DNA of 64,000 nt from GCA-2711565 sp963664245 (GTDB lineage Bacteria; Bacteroidota; Bacteroidia; Bacteroidales; GCA-2711565): positions 1,426,001-1,490,000 of the forward strand of contig OY760934.1 in the NCBI GenBank assembly GCA_963664245.1, in the 5' to 3' direction. How positions within the stretch are numbered: position 1 is the stretch's first letter; the number at the start of each line of letters is the position of its first letter. A program made the translations under genes and the position numbers. Below are positions 7,654-17,505 of the stretch, piece after piece. The notes beneath the pieces are model-generated. The model saw only the letters and a program-made list of their open reading frames with translations. It was not told where the DNA came from and did no database searches.

Positions 7654-9987
7654 TTAACGTCCTTTCCTTCGTAACCAAATCAAAAGAAATAGCAATGCAA
7701 ATAATACTGGTATAATTATTTTATACAAGGCATTTAAAAAAGTTAACTGACCTTCTTTGGTATAAATTTCATTATCCGGATGTGCCGGACGACGGACATC
7801 AATGGGGACTTCGCCATCAGACAACCAGAAGAACATTCCGTACATCCACCCAGAAGTATTAGCGGCAGAAAACCCATTTCTCCTTCTTAAAAGTTCACTA
7901 TTACTAAGACAATCAGCATCGCCCAGGATCATGATTTTTTGATCTTTCTCCCCTACTTTACGCGTTAATGCTAAAGTAGTTGTAAGAGCTCCCAATGTTT
8001 CGCCTTTTTCAGGGTTATATTTTGGAACTTCATCAATAAAGTTTGTTGTTTCCAGTTCATTCCAAGAACCAAGAGAATCAATTTGTGCGATGTTTTTTAC
8101 CGTATCGGAAACCAACACAGGAATGTATTCAAATCCATTTTTCTCTTCATAAGAAACAGCTACCGTTCCTGGCATCATAACAACCCTTTTATCTTTTATA
8201 TTTTTAAGCTGATAAGCAAGTTTACGACCCTTTTTCGTAGTAACAGCTGTTACCATATCCATCTCATAGCCTTTATTGTGTTCTACCACCTGCCCCGGTA
8301 AAAACCTAACACCAAAACGCTCTACCAAGGGATTCATAGCATCCTGACGGTTTACATCGCAAGCAACAACTAAATTTCCCCCACGGTCAATATAGTTATC
8401 CAAGTTATTCAATTCCTGAGCAGAGAAACTTTTTTTAGGTTCTGCAATGACCAAAATATCAATATCTTTATCAACAGGCTGCGACAATGCACATGCTGTA
8501 AAATCAAACCCATTATTAATCAATGAATACCTGAACGTTTTTTCTTTTGCCAACCTCAAATAACCACGTGACCCAAAGTTATTTATATCCCTTTCTTCAT
8601 GCCCTGTAACAAAACCTACCAAGGGAAGCTCCATAACTAATTTTTTAAAGGCTGCGGTCTTTTGAGATTCAAAAGGAAATCTCGTCATATCATCATAGGT
8701 ACGCAAATAAGCGGTTTTCCCATTTTCGGTTTCAATTTTTCGAACAAAACGGTTTAATTCGGATTTAAGATCAATCTCATTTAGATAATCATTACCAGGT
8801 TTAAACCAGTTTTCATTTATACGATAAGTTTTACAAATTTTTGACAAAGCTTCTTCAGCGGTCATTCCTACAAAACGGGCATTATGATTTCTTAACAGAT
8901 CTTCTTGTACTGGTAAGTCATAATAATATTTATACTTCATTTTTATACCCGGTTTAAACCGCTGATATTGTTTATATCTATCCAGATCACGATTAATAGA
9001 ATGAGGAAGGCCTGCCCATATGTTGCTCCCAAAAACATTCACATAAGTTGTAATTTTTATTTCCCCTTTAAGTTTAGAAATAATTTCCTGGCTATTGGGT
9101 GTTAACGTATTATCCTTACAACGTGTTGAGTCGTGATATTTCATTAAAAAAGGGATCGTACTTACATACCCCATTAGGGCAACAATTACAAAAGCCCCAA
9201 CATACCTAGCAAAAGAAATATACCTCGGACTTTTTTCGCGAATACCCTTTAATCTGAAAATCGTAAATGAAATAAATAACACAGATACCAAGGTGAAATA
9301 TAAAACATCCTCACTGCAAATTAAGCCTTTAATAAAAGTATTAGTCCTGCCTCCTATAGATAACCAGTAGGTAATATCACGAACCAGTTCTACCCCCTGC
9401 CACATGTTGCCAATTTTTTCTAAAACAAAAAAACCAGCAAAGGTCCCCATCGCTGCTGCAACCTGGTAAGAGGTCAACGAAGACATGAATAATCCAATAG
9501 CTGAATAAGTACATATTAACAGGTAAAGTCCCAATAAGCCCGTTGCAACCAATGAAAAATCATAATCCTTGATCGCATAAAAACCATAAAAGGATTGCAG
9601 CAGAAGAATAAATATCATTAGGAAACCAAAGGCCATCATTGAAAGAAATTTTCCCAATACAACATGTTTATTGGAAATAGGAGCTGAGTACAACAATTTT
9701 ATAGATCCTGAGCTAAACTCACGGCTTAATAAGCCCATAGTAAGCAAGGGAAGATATAAATAAATATTTCTCTGTATCTGACTAAAAAGACCAAAAGAAC
9801 TACTAAAAATTTGAGTTGTTAGCTCTGGCGTATCATAACCTAACTCTGCATTAATGACAAAGGTTTTTACCAACCCCATAAAAGTGAGGCCTGACTGTAC
9901 TGCAAATATAATAAGAACCAACCATGCAATGGGCGAATAGAACATCTTCTGAAGTTCCATTCGTGCTATTTTAAATATCATCTTCAT
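7654..9987 (-). CDS. Fused GldF-GldG ABC permease and auxiliary protein (copy 2)
   Basis: 777-residue paralogue of the protein at 1097-3568 with the same order: GldF-like permease, large GldG-like extracytoplasmic domain, one C-terminal membrane helix and RRKGR end. Membrane segments and the region after VRRPA are nearly the same in both copies; the first extracytoplasmic loop and parts of the GldG domain differ. It lacks the Glu/Lys-rich insertion, going directly from DTVKNIAQIDS to LGSWNELE. It is transcribed after its own ATPase (12-nt gap). Whether each ATPase serves only its own partner cannot be told from sequence. Confidence 0.88.
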   Translation of the reverse strand: MKMIFKIARMELQKMFYSPIAWLVLIIFAVQSGLTFMGLVKTFVINAELGYDTPELTTQIFSSSFGLFSQIQRNIYLYLPLLTMGLLSREFSSGSIKLLYSAPISNKHVVLGKFLSMMAFGFLMIFILLLQSFYGFYAIKDYDFSLVATGLLGLYLLICTYSAIGLFMSSLTSYQVAAAMGTFAGFFVLEKIGNMWQGVELVRDITYWLSIGGRTNTFIKGLICSEDVLYFTLVSVLFISFTIFRLKGIREKSPRYISFARYVGAFVIVALMGYVSTIPFLMKYHDSTRCKDNTLTPNSQEIISKLKGEIKITTYVNVFGSNIWAGLPHSINRDLDRYKQYQRFKPGIKMKYKYYYDLPVQEDLLRNHNARFVGMTAEEALSKICKTYRINENWFKPGNDYLNEIDLKSELNRFVRKIETENGKTAYLRTYDDMTRFPFESQKTAAFKKLVMELPLVGFVTGHEERDINNFGSRGYLRLAKEKTFRYSLINNGFDFTACALSQPVDKDIDILVIAEPKKSFSAQELNNLDNYIDRGGNLVVACDVNRQDAMNPLVERFGVRFLPGQVVEHNKGYEMDMVTAVTTKKGRKLAYQLKNIKDKRVVMMPGTVAVSYEEKNGFEYIPVLVSDTVKNIAQIDSLGSWNELETTNFIDEVPKYNPEKGETLGALTTTLALTRKVGEKDQKIMILGDADCLSNSELLRRRNGFSAANTSGWMYGMFFWLSDGEVPIDVRRPAHPDNEIYTKEGQLTFLNALYKIIIPVLFALLFLLIWLRRKGR

Positions 9988-9999
9988 TTCTTTATCTTT

Positions 10000-10920
10000 T
10001 TAGTTTTTTGACAATGCCGAGAATACATCGTTCAATGAATTTTTCTCTGTCCTGATTTCATCCAAACGCCAATTATTTCTCACACTTTCCTTTACCGTAC
10101 GCTCAATAGCCCCGTTCAGGGTCACAAATTTCAGGCAGTAATCCGGGCCACCCAGTTCTTCTACGCTTTCTATACCATCTATCTTCATCAGGTCATCCAT
10201 TGAGGGCATTTCCAACAAGCGCACAAAAATGGTGTTCGGCGTTAAGTAATTGTCAAATTCTTCGGTTTTTCCCGAGAATACCAGTTTCCCATGTTCTATC
10301 ATCAGGATATGATCGCAAATGGCATGCACTTCGGTAAGGATGTGGGTGGATAGCAATACCGCCCGTTCTTCTGCAATCTCCTTGATAAGCTTGCGAACTT
10401 CAAGAATCTGGTTCGGATCCAAACCATTGGTAGGCTCATCCAAAATAATAAAAGCCGGCTTGTGTATGATTGCCTGGGCAATCCCTACCCGTTGTTGGTA
10501 ACCACCCGAGAGGTTTCGGATTAAACGTTTTTTAAAGTGGGTAATGGCACATTTTTCCATCACTTCCTCCACTGCTTTTTTAACTTTCTTTTCAGGGATC
10601 ATTCGCAAATAGGCACAATTGAACAGGTATTCCTCTACTGTTGTATCGGTATACAATGGCGGTTTTTGGGGCAAGAACCCGATTTGTTTTTTGGCTTCTA
10701 TCGTATTTTTTGATAAATTAATCCCTTTAATAAATACATTACCCTGGGTCTGTTTCAGCACCCCGCTCATGATGTTCATGGTAGTTGACTTGCCTGCCCC
10801 GTTGGAGCCAAGCAAGCCGTAAATCCCTTTGCCGGGTATTTCGAAACTCACATCCTTGACCGCCCATTGGATACTATAACGGTGGGACAGGTTTTCTATT
10901 CTTACTAGTGGTTCTTTCAT
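10000..10920 (-). CDS. gldA: GldA-like ABC transporter ATP-binding protein (copy 2)
   Basis: 306 residues, same length as copy 1 and about 89% identical by eye. Walker A, LSGGYQQR, Walker B and H-loop are intact, so both ATPases should be active. Substitutions cluster in the C-terminal tail (from about residue 240), the part expected to contact or regulate the permease. First gene of a two-gene operon, opposite in direction to copy 1, with AAGGAAG just upstream of the ATG. Confidence 0.9.
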   Translation of the reverse strand: MKEPLVRIENLSHRYSIQWAVKDVSFEIPGKGIYGLLGSNGAGKSTTMNIMSGVLKQTQGNVFIKGINLSKNTIEAKKQIGFLPQKPPLYTDTTVEEYLFNCAYLRMIPEKKVKKAVEEVMEKCAITHFKKRLIRNLSGGYQQRVGIAQAIIHKPAFIILDEPTNGLDPNQILEVRKLIKEIAEERAVLLSTHILTEVHAICDHILMIEHGKLVFSGKTEEFDNYLTPNTIFVRLLEMPSMDDLMKIDGIESVEELGGPDYCLKFVTLNGAIERTVKESVRNNWRLDEIRTEKNSLNDVFSALSKN

Positions 10921-11080
10921 AAAGTTCTTCCTTAGTTAATTCTTATTAGACATTCTGTTACTTACCTCTGTTCGGTGACAGCATAGCAAGTCTCCTCATT
11001 CCGGGAAATCTCCCCTTTTGTCCGTTAAAATTTTTAAATTTTTTGTTTGCAAAAACAATACACTGTACCTTTACAGCTAA

Positions 11081-11127
11081 GGCTTTTTAAAGGAGCCTCC
11101 TTTGAAGGCGACTCCTTTAAATGTACT
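11081..11127 (-). terminator. Hairpin downstream of susD
   Basis: AAAGGAG/CTCCTTT outer stem with an inner CCTT/AAGG stem. No clear T-run follows on the minus strand, so termination strength is uncertain. Confidence 0.5.
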
Positions 11128-11143
11128 CATATGTTGTTAGCTA

Positions 11144-12601
11144 TTACCGTTCCTCATTCCAAGGATTTTGAGGCCAGCCAGGGTTAAAATACAATACCTG
11201 TATAGGGATTTGCAGGGTGTATTTATTACTACCTGCGGGCAAAGTGGCGATTATACTTTCCTCTCCGTCATACCTATTGATAGTCGGCATACGGCCTTCG
11301 GCATCCAACCTCCGCATATCAAACCAACGCATTCCATTATAAGGAAATTCAAAGGTTCTTTCGGCCAACACTTTCTGCAGTACTTCTTCCTGGTTCGTCG
11401 ATTCAAATTTTTCGTACCTATAAGTCGTATCCGGTGGTGTTACCGTATTATCTATTATAAATTTAGGGAAACGTTTTTGACGAAGCAAATCCAACTGGCC
11501 ACAAGCTTCGGGCAAATCATTTGCACGGGCAGCCGCTTCGGCAAGTATTAAACGCATTTCAGCTACAGATGTTCCCCAATTTGGATAGGCAGTTATTGAA
11601 GTAAAAGAATAATACTCAACCTTCCCTCTTATTGAAAAATTATAATCATCATAGTTTCTATAGAAAAATGGCAAACGCAAATCGGTTGTATCAAAGGACT
11701 GAAGAAAAGACAGTTTTGGATATAGAGAAAACCCTCGTGTGGTATTAAGCCGTGCATAAATGGCATCCTCCCTGACTTGTATATCAGTTATATCGTTTTC
11801 ATTAATCATAATAGAATAATCCAATATAGTATCCATTCCATTAGTCAATGCCTGTTGGGCATTCTGTGCCGCTTTTGAATAATCACCCATGTACAGGTAA
11901 GCCCTGGCCAGTATACTATATGCCGCAGCTACACTACCCCGAAAACGGTTATCACTATTATCTGTAGGCAAATTAGGAATGGCCTCTGTAAGATCCGTAA
12001 TGATATGGTCATAAATTTCCTGTACCGTAGCACGATCAGGAGTTGGAGTATTTAAATCGTTAGAGGTTACAAAAGGTACCGCTAAATCTTGATCTGCTGT
12101 ATTTGGATCATACACTTTCCCGTACAGGTTTACCAGGTAAAGGTATTCAAAAGCCCTGCCAAGTAATGCTTCTGCTCTCAGGCTTGCTTTCTCTTCTTCC
12201 GTTCCTCTTATAGCATCATTAACCCCCAATATTACCGTATTGAAATAATAAATTGACTTGTAGAAATTAGCCCATACAATGGCTGAAGATCCAACCTCCT
12301 CTAAAAACTGCGCCTGCCAAGTATATACCCGATCATTAATAGCTGTAAATAGTTTAGGAATCGTTGGGTTGTCTACATTATCTGCTAAAAAATTTATTTG
12401 TGATGGTAGAGAGAGTTCAATTTCACTACTGTTTAACCATTCATCATAATCTTTTACTGTTTCCAATATCTGCACCCCTTTTGGATCTACATCCAAGTAA
12501 TGGTCACATGAAACAAATACAAACAAAAGAAACAGAACAGGAAGGAAATATTGAAATATTGTTTTTTTAACTATGTTTTTCATTGTTTTCAATTTTATCA
12601 T
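11144..12601 (-). CDS. SusD/RagB-like outer-membrane lipoprotein
   Basis: 485-residue surface lipoprotein that caps a TonB-dependent transporter and binds its substrate. Signal peptide with lipobox FVSC followed by DHYLDVDPKG, the usual SusD start; helical TPR-like segments (AYSILARAYLYMGDYSKAAQNA); C-terminal EERTFEFPYNGMRWFDMRRL and the closing NPGWPQNPW typical of the RagB/SusD family. Translation may start six codons later (MKNIVKK, 12583), giving a more standard signal peptide. It lies 8 nt after the SusC gene. No glycosidase, peptidase or sulfatase gene follows, so the substrate cannot be inferred. Confidence 0.93.
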   Translation of the reverse strand: MIKLKTMKNIVKKTIFQYFLPVLFLLFVFVSCDHYLDVDPKGVQILETVKDYDEWLNSSEIELSLPSQINFLADNVDNPTIPKLFTAINDRVYTWQAQFLEEVGSSAIVWANFYKSIYYFNTVILGVNDAIRGTEEEKASLRAEALLGRAFEYLYLVNLYGKVYDPNTADQDLAVPFVTSNDLNTPTPDRATVQEIYDHIITDLTEAIPNLPTDNSDNRFRGSVAAAYSILARAYLYMGDYSKAAQNAQQALTNGMDTILDYSIMINENDITDIQVREDAIYARLNTTRGFSLYPKLSFLQSFDTTDLRLPFFYRNYDDYNFSIRGKVEYYSFTSITAYPNWGTSVAEMRLILAEAAARANDLPEACGQLDLLRQKRFPKFIIDNTVTPPDTTYRYEKFESTNQEEVLQKVLAERTFEFPYNGMRWFDMRRLDAEGRMPTINRYDGEESIIATLPAGSNKYTLQIPIQVLYFNPGWPQNPWNEER

Positions 12602-12609
12602 TTTAAAAA

Positions 12610-15600
12610 TTAGAAATTAACATACAATCCTACTGTATACGTAGGGGTCAGGTAAGATTTTGCATAACTGCCCGTAGCTACACTATAATTGAATTTGTTT
12701 AGCCCTACTGTAAACAGGTTGGAAGCCTGCATTCTTAATTCAAGATTAGATAAACCGATTTTTTCAACCAGCTTGCTATTACGAAAACTATAAGAAGCCG
12801 TAAGGTCTGCCAATGTAAAATAAGCACCACTAACTGTATACTTATCAGTATATCTTAAGTTAGAAGTATAGCCATTTAAGGGAGATGGTAACACCCCCGG
12901 ATCTTCTTCATCACCTGCTTCTCGCCAATAATTATCAGCACCCTCAAGAGGTCTTAGATCTCCTGCAAATGGAGGGGGAACGCTTACTTTAAAGCCACCA
13001 TAAAAGTTAATCATACAATACGCATAAAAGTTTCCGATATCCACCCGGTTACTTAAACCTATAGTAACGGTAGGAATAGAACTGCCAGCATAATCAAGAT
13101 ATGTTTTGTCAAGTGAATATGAAAACTCTTCAGGTTCTCCATTCTCATTATAAACTAAAATCGCTCCTTCGGAATCCAATCCGGCATAACGATAGTTAAA
13201 CTTCGCCCCAATAGCATACCCTTCTATATAATCACTATAACTTCCAGTAAAATAATCATCTGCCTCACTCTCCGTAGTCAAATGGCTGTTAAATATCCCT
13301 AACACCTTACTACTGTTATGTGATAAAACAAGCCCGGTATTCCAATTAAAAATTTTACGGGTAATCCAATCAGCATGCAGGGTAACCTCTAGTCCTGTAT
13401 TACGAATAGATGCTTGGTTTATCAGGGCATACGATCCTCCTTTTGAAGCATCAATCTGATTATTTGCCAATAAATCTGTACTTTTCTTGTTATAATAATC
13501 AATGCTACCCGTAATATTTTTGAAGATCGTATAATCCAAACCGATATTAAAATTACGGGTTTGTTCCCAACGCAAGCCACTGTTGGCATGAGACAATAAA
13601 CGCAAACTTGGGATAGTGTTCAAGAAAACATAGTTATACTTGGCCCAGGCTATTACTTCAGGCAGCGCTTCTTTGGCCACATTTCCGTTAAAACCATAGG
13701 CCATGCGAAGCTTTAAAGATTTAAGCCAATCTATATTTTGCATAAATTCTTCTTTGTGAATATTCCAGGCTGCCCCTAGCGACCATAATGGCTTATATTT
13801 GTATTTAGGATCGGTACCAAACAAATTAGACTGGTCGATACGGATACTTCCTGTAAAAGAATATTTTCCTTTATAGGCATACACCACGTTAGAATAAGCA
13901 GAAAGATATCGATCATCTCTATAGCCCTGATTATAAAGCCATGAAATATCATATAATATCGACGAGTTTGATTGAGCATATTTTCCTGAAAATTTAGATA
14001 AGCTTTTATAATCAACAGCCTGAAGTAATAATGTTTGATCACTATAACCCAAATAAGCTGTGGAGCTAGATTTAGTAAGCACCTTTCTTATTTCTCCACC
14101 GAATATAAGATTAAGAGAATGATCGTTATCAAGTTGTTTATCATAATTCAGTTGGGCTCGTATAGTATAACTCTGTTTAGTCCTTTGGCTTTCCTTTAAG
14201 AAATCACCCTTGGGGAAATTGAAAATGAAACCTCCCTTTCCATCATCTTGGGTATAATAATTGACATACTGGTGAACCTCTGATGAATTTTCACTGGCAA
14301 AATGCTTAATTTCCGTACGAGAAGTCTCATAAACGCCTCCGAAATTAAAATTAATTCCTTTACCTATGTCATAACGGAAATTAGCTGTGATACGGTTATT
14401 AACAGTACGAGTCTTGTCATTAACCTCATTTATTTCTACCAGCGGGTAATACATGTTATCCAACAGTCCCAACTCCATAAGTGCCTTATTATAGTAAGGG
14501 TTTGCGTTTGAATTATAATAAATAGGGAGAGGATTCCCTTCCCCATCTTCAAAACGTTCATAAGAGAAAATACTAGCAATACTCGGAATAGAAACTGAAT
14601 TTTCTTTTGCTTCCTGAAAATCGGTAGTCAAATCCAGCGAAAAACGATTAGAAAAATTTAGCATTGTACGACCCGACAACTGAAACCTACTATTCCCATT
14701 CTTAATCTGTGATGCATTATAATCAGTATAATTAGCCGTAATATAGTAAAGCGCATCTTCATTACCCCCTGAAAGATTCAGGTTATAAGTTTGGGTTGTG
14801 GCCGTACGTAAAAATAAACGGGCATAATCTTTTGCATTGTTATATGAACCTAGCTCTCTGAATTGCTGCTCTGCCTGTGTCGAATCAATGACATTATCAG
14901 TAAGTTGAGCCATTATATATGCCGGAGCAGGAAGGTTAAAAGAATTACCTGAATAAATACTATTCATAAGAGTCCACATGTAAGGAAAAGCTGTATTAGT
15001 AAGCCGGTAATAATCAATATATATGTTAGATGCATCCTCATCCCAACGATAGCGGTCATAGTTTTCTTTAGGTTTAAAACCTGTTGTGGCTCTAAAATCA
15101 ACATTTATTTTACCTGCTTTAGCCTTTTTGCGTTCAATTACAATAACACCATTGGAAGAACGGGCACCATAAACTGTTGCAGCAGCAGCATCTTTTAGCA
15201 CGGTAACCGATTCGATTTCGTTAGGATTAATCATATCCAATGAGAGCTCGGTAGGATAACCATCCACTACAATTAACGGCTCTTTTCCTCCATTAATGGT
15301 AGAAATACCCCGGATTTGGAAAAGGCTGTTCCCTTCAAATTCAACATCTTTATTGATAAGTAGACCTGGTATACGGTTCTCAAGACTGGTTAAAAAATCA
15401 GTCGTATTGATACGGCTGTCATATTCTTTTGCCCGCATCGTAGCAACACTACCTGTACTTTGTTCAGGTTTAATAAGTTGGTAACCAGTACTGATTACGG
15501 TAAATTCCCCCAACTCTGCAGCCTTTTGCTCCATTACCACATTTATTTCTGAATCTTCAGCAGAAACAGCAATTTCCTGTTTATGGAAACCAATAAAACT

Positions 15601-16146
15601 GAAAAGTAAAACAGTACCTTTGGGGACTTTAAGGGTATAATTTCCATCAACATTGGTAGTGGTTCCTTTTGTGGTTCCTTTAATCAAAACAGTAGCACCG
15701 GGTAAGGGATCACCGTCTTCATCAAGCACTTTCCCGCTTACCGCATAAGTATTATTAGTCTGAGAATCATCGGCTTTTTTTCTTTTTTCTTTTAAAAACA
15801 AAATAATGGTTTTGTCAACAATTTTGTAAGCATAAGGAGTAGACTTAAGAAGCTGCTCCATCACTTCATCTATCGAAGCATTTTTTACATCAATACTTAC
15901 ATTTTTAATCTTAGAGATTCCCTCATTATCGTAAAAAAAAGTATAATCAGATTGTGTTTTAATCTGATCAAAAACTTTTTCCAGTTCCACATTTTTCAGC
16001 TTTATAGTAAACCCATTGTTTTGAGAATAAAGCACTGAAAAATGAATCAAGCACACAAAAATCAGCATCCCACGAATATTTATGGGATTTGCTGTCTTTT
16101 TAAGACATCTCCATAAAGGAGTTCCACACGCGTAATTTTTTTTCAT
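12610..16146 (-). CDS. SusC/RagA-like TonB-dependent transporter with STN domain
   Basis: 1178-residue outer-membrane transporter. Order: signal peptide (to about residue 42), Secretin/TonB short N-terminal (STN) domain (about 45-115), carboxypeptidase-like beta domain (about 133-200, GKVLDEDGDPLPGATV), plug (about 225-345, with SIESVTVLKDAAAATVYGARSSNGV-type signature), and a 22-strand barrel ending in aromatic NF. The STN domain is the part that signals to a FecR anti-sigma factor, and a FecR gene with its sigma gene stands directly upstream. Together with SusD it should import an oligomer across the outer membrane using TonB energy. Confidence 0.94.
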   Translation of the reverse strand: MKKNYACGTPLWRCLKKTANPINIRGMLIFVCLIHFSVLYSQNNGFTIKLKNVELEKVFDQIKTQSDYTFFYDNEGISKIKNVSIDVKNASIDEVMEQLLKSTPYAYKIVDKTIILFLKEKRKKADDSQTNNTYAVSGKVLDEDGDPLPGATVLIKGTTKGTTTNVDGNYTLKVPKGTVLLFSFIGFHKQEIAVSAEDSEINVVMEQKAAELGEFTVISTGYQLIKPEQSTGSVATMRAKEYDSRINTTDFLTSLENRIPGLLINKDVEFEGNSLFQIRGISTINGGKEPLIVVDGYPTELSLDMINPNEIESVTVLKDAAAATVYGARSSNGVIVIERKKAKAGKINVDFRATTGFKPKENYDRYRWDEDASNIYIDYYRLTNTAFPYMWTLMNSIYSGNSFNLPAPAYIMAQLTDNVIDSTQAEQQFRELGSYNNAKDYARLFLRTATTQTYNLNLSGGNEDALYYITANYTDYNASQIKNGNSRFQLSGRTMLNFSNRFSLDLTTDFQEAKENSVSIPSIASIFSYERFEDGEGNPLPIYYNSNANPYYNKALMELGLLDNMYYPLVEINEVNDKTRTVNNRITANFRYDIGKGINFNFGGVYETSRTEIKHFASENSSEVHQYVNYYTQDDGKGGFIFNFPKGDFLKESQRTKQSYTIRAQLNYDKQLDNDHSLNLIFGGEIRKVLTKSSSTAYLGYSDQTLLLQAVDYKSLSKFSGKYAQSNSSILYDISWLYNQGYRDDRYLSAYSNVVYAYKGKYSFTGSIRIDQSNLFGTDPKYKYKPLWSLGAAWNIHKEEFMQNIDWLKSLKLRMAYGFNGNVAKEALPEVIAWAKYNYVFLNTIPSLRLLSHANSGLRWEQTRNFNIGLDYTIFKNITGSIDYYNKKSTDLLANNQIDASKGGSYALINQASIRNTGLEVTLHADWITRKIFNWNTGLVLSHNSSKVLGIFNSHLTTESEADDYFTGSYSDYIEGYAIGAKFNYRYAGLDSEGAILVYNENGEPEEFSYSLDKTYLDYAGSSIPTVTIGLSNRVDIGNFYAYCMINFYGGFKVSVPPPFAGDLRPLEGADNYWREAGDEEDPGVLPSPLNGYTSNLRYTDKYTVSGAYFTLADLTASYSFRNSKLVEKIGLSNLELRMQASNLFTVGLNKFNYSVATGSYAKSYLTPTYTVGLYVNF

Positions 16147-16178
16147 AAATTTGTATTGTTTAAGTGAATAATTTAAAC

Positions 16179-16224
16179 AACCGGATTTTCCGGTTTAGGC
16201 AGAAGAGCGGCTTTTTCTTCTGCC
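16179..16224 (-). terminator. Double hairpin between fecR and susC
   Basis: Two perfect stems lie in the 84-nt gap: GGCAGAAG/CTTCTGCC (16198-16224) and AACCGGA/TCCGGTT with a 3-nt loop (16179-16195). In the direction of transcription neither has a strong T-run, so this looks like a partial terminator or mRNA-processing structure that could set the ratio of FecR to SusC. Confidence 0.55.
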
Positions 16225-16230
16225 TTTTTT

Positions 16231-17427
16231 TTAAATATCTTTTAGTATTATCTTTTTGTCTTCAATCTCGAACTTAACAAGTTTCGATTCTTCCATGATT
16301 TTCAGCAGCTTATTGAAATCATCATAACGTTTAAGATCTCCTGTAAATCTCCGGTCCTTTATTTTTTCAAATTCATAAACGATTTCAACATCATACCATC
16401 TCGAAAGGGTTTTCAAAATATCTTCCATTCGTTGGTTCTGGAATGCAAACCGTCCATCTTTCCAAGAAGTATATAAAGAAGCTTTTACATCACGCCTTGT
16501 AACAATATCATTTCTTTTATCCAATTCAAATTGTTGGCCGGGGTTTAATATGAAATTCTCACCCCCTGCTTCTGAAGAAAATGAAACCTTACCCTCAGCC
16601 AGCGTTGTGGTGATATAATAATCGTCTTTATAAGCCTTTATATTAAAAGAGGTTCCTAAAACCTCTACTTTTGAATTTTCCAACTCAACAATAAAAGGTT
16701 TGGCAGGATTGTGCGCAACCTCAAAATAAGCCTCGCCTTGCAATTTTACAACTCTTTTGTCGCCTTCAAGCGACACAAAATATTCAATATATGTTTCTGA
16801 ATTGATCCAAACTTTGGTCCCATCAACCAAGGTTAATTTATACTCTCCATTTCTTGGAATAAATAACTGGTTAGTAAGAAGTTTATTGAGTTTAAGGGAA
16901 GGATCAGAAAGTTTAAGCCCTGAGGTATCATAAGATATTTGCCCCTGATAATTTTTCAAAGCACTTCCATCAACTTCATAAATGGTATAAGTCGAATCCT
17001 TATTTAGCTCATAGGTTTTTCCGTCGGCTAACACCAGTGTTGCTTTGCTAAATCCCGGAGGAATAACCGGATCGGAAAATAAAACACTATTTATAGAATC
17101 CCAAAACAAAAGGGAGGCTCCCAAAGCCAGGGGGATAGCAAATAATGCTGCATACCGTAAAAACTTACGAACAGGAACAAATCGGGTGCGTTTTCTATTC
17201 CGTTTCTCGATAAATTCCTGATAATCTTTTTCCCAATCAATCCTGGAATAAGAGCTTAGTTTTTTATCAATTTTACTTTTCGAACAAATTTGTCCAAAAA
17301 GTACCCGGTGGTCTTCCGATTCATTTAGCCACTTATCAAGAATGGCTTGTTCCCGGGGTTCAATGCTATTTTGCAGGTATTTCGCTACAATTTTTGCAAT
17401 TTCAAAAGTGTTTCCCAATGGTGCCAA
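16231..17427 (-). CDS. FecR-family anti-sigma factor
   Basis: 398-residue single-pass inner-membrane protein. N-terminal cytoplasmic helical domain (1 to about 80) that would bind the sigma factor, one membrane helix near 87-108 (FLRYAALFAIPLALGASLLF), periplasmic FecR domain (PRNGEYKLTLVDGTKVWINSE, FEVAHNPAKPFIVELENSKVEVLGTSFNI), and a C-terminal DUF4974/STN-like domain (RMEDILKTLSRWYDVEIVYE). It transduces substrate loading of the SusC transporter to the sigma factor encoded 78 nt upstream. Standard for inducible SusCD loci. Confidence 0.93.
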   Translation of the reverse strand: MAPLGNTFEIAKIVAKYLQNSIEPREQAILDKWLNESEDHRVLFGQICSKSKIDKKLSSYSRIDWEKDYQEFIEKRNRKRTRFVPVRKFLRYAALFAIPLALGASLLFWDSINSVLFSDPVIPPGFSKATLVLADGKTYELNKDSTYTIYEVDGSALKNYQGQISYDTSGLKLSDPSLKLNKLLTNQLFIPRNGEYKLTLVDGTKVWINSETYIEYFVSLEGDKRVVKLQGEAYFEVAHNPAKPFIVELENSKVEVLGTSFNIKAYKDDYYITTTLAEGKVSFSSEAGGENFILNPGQQFELDKRNDIVTRRDVKASLYTSWKDGRFAFQNQRMEDILKTLSRWYDVEIVYEFEKIKDRRFTGDLKRYDDFNKLLKIMEESKLVKFEIEDKKIILKDI

Positions 17428-17505
17428 GGCTGTCTTATTTTGCGTTAGAAATATGTATATACGCTAATAAGACCCCCTTAGAGAAAAAAGAGGGATAAAG
17501 ATTTT

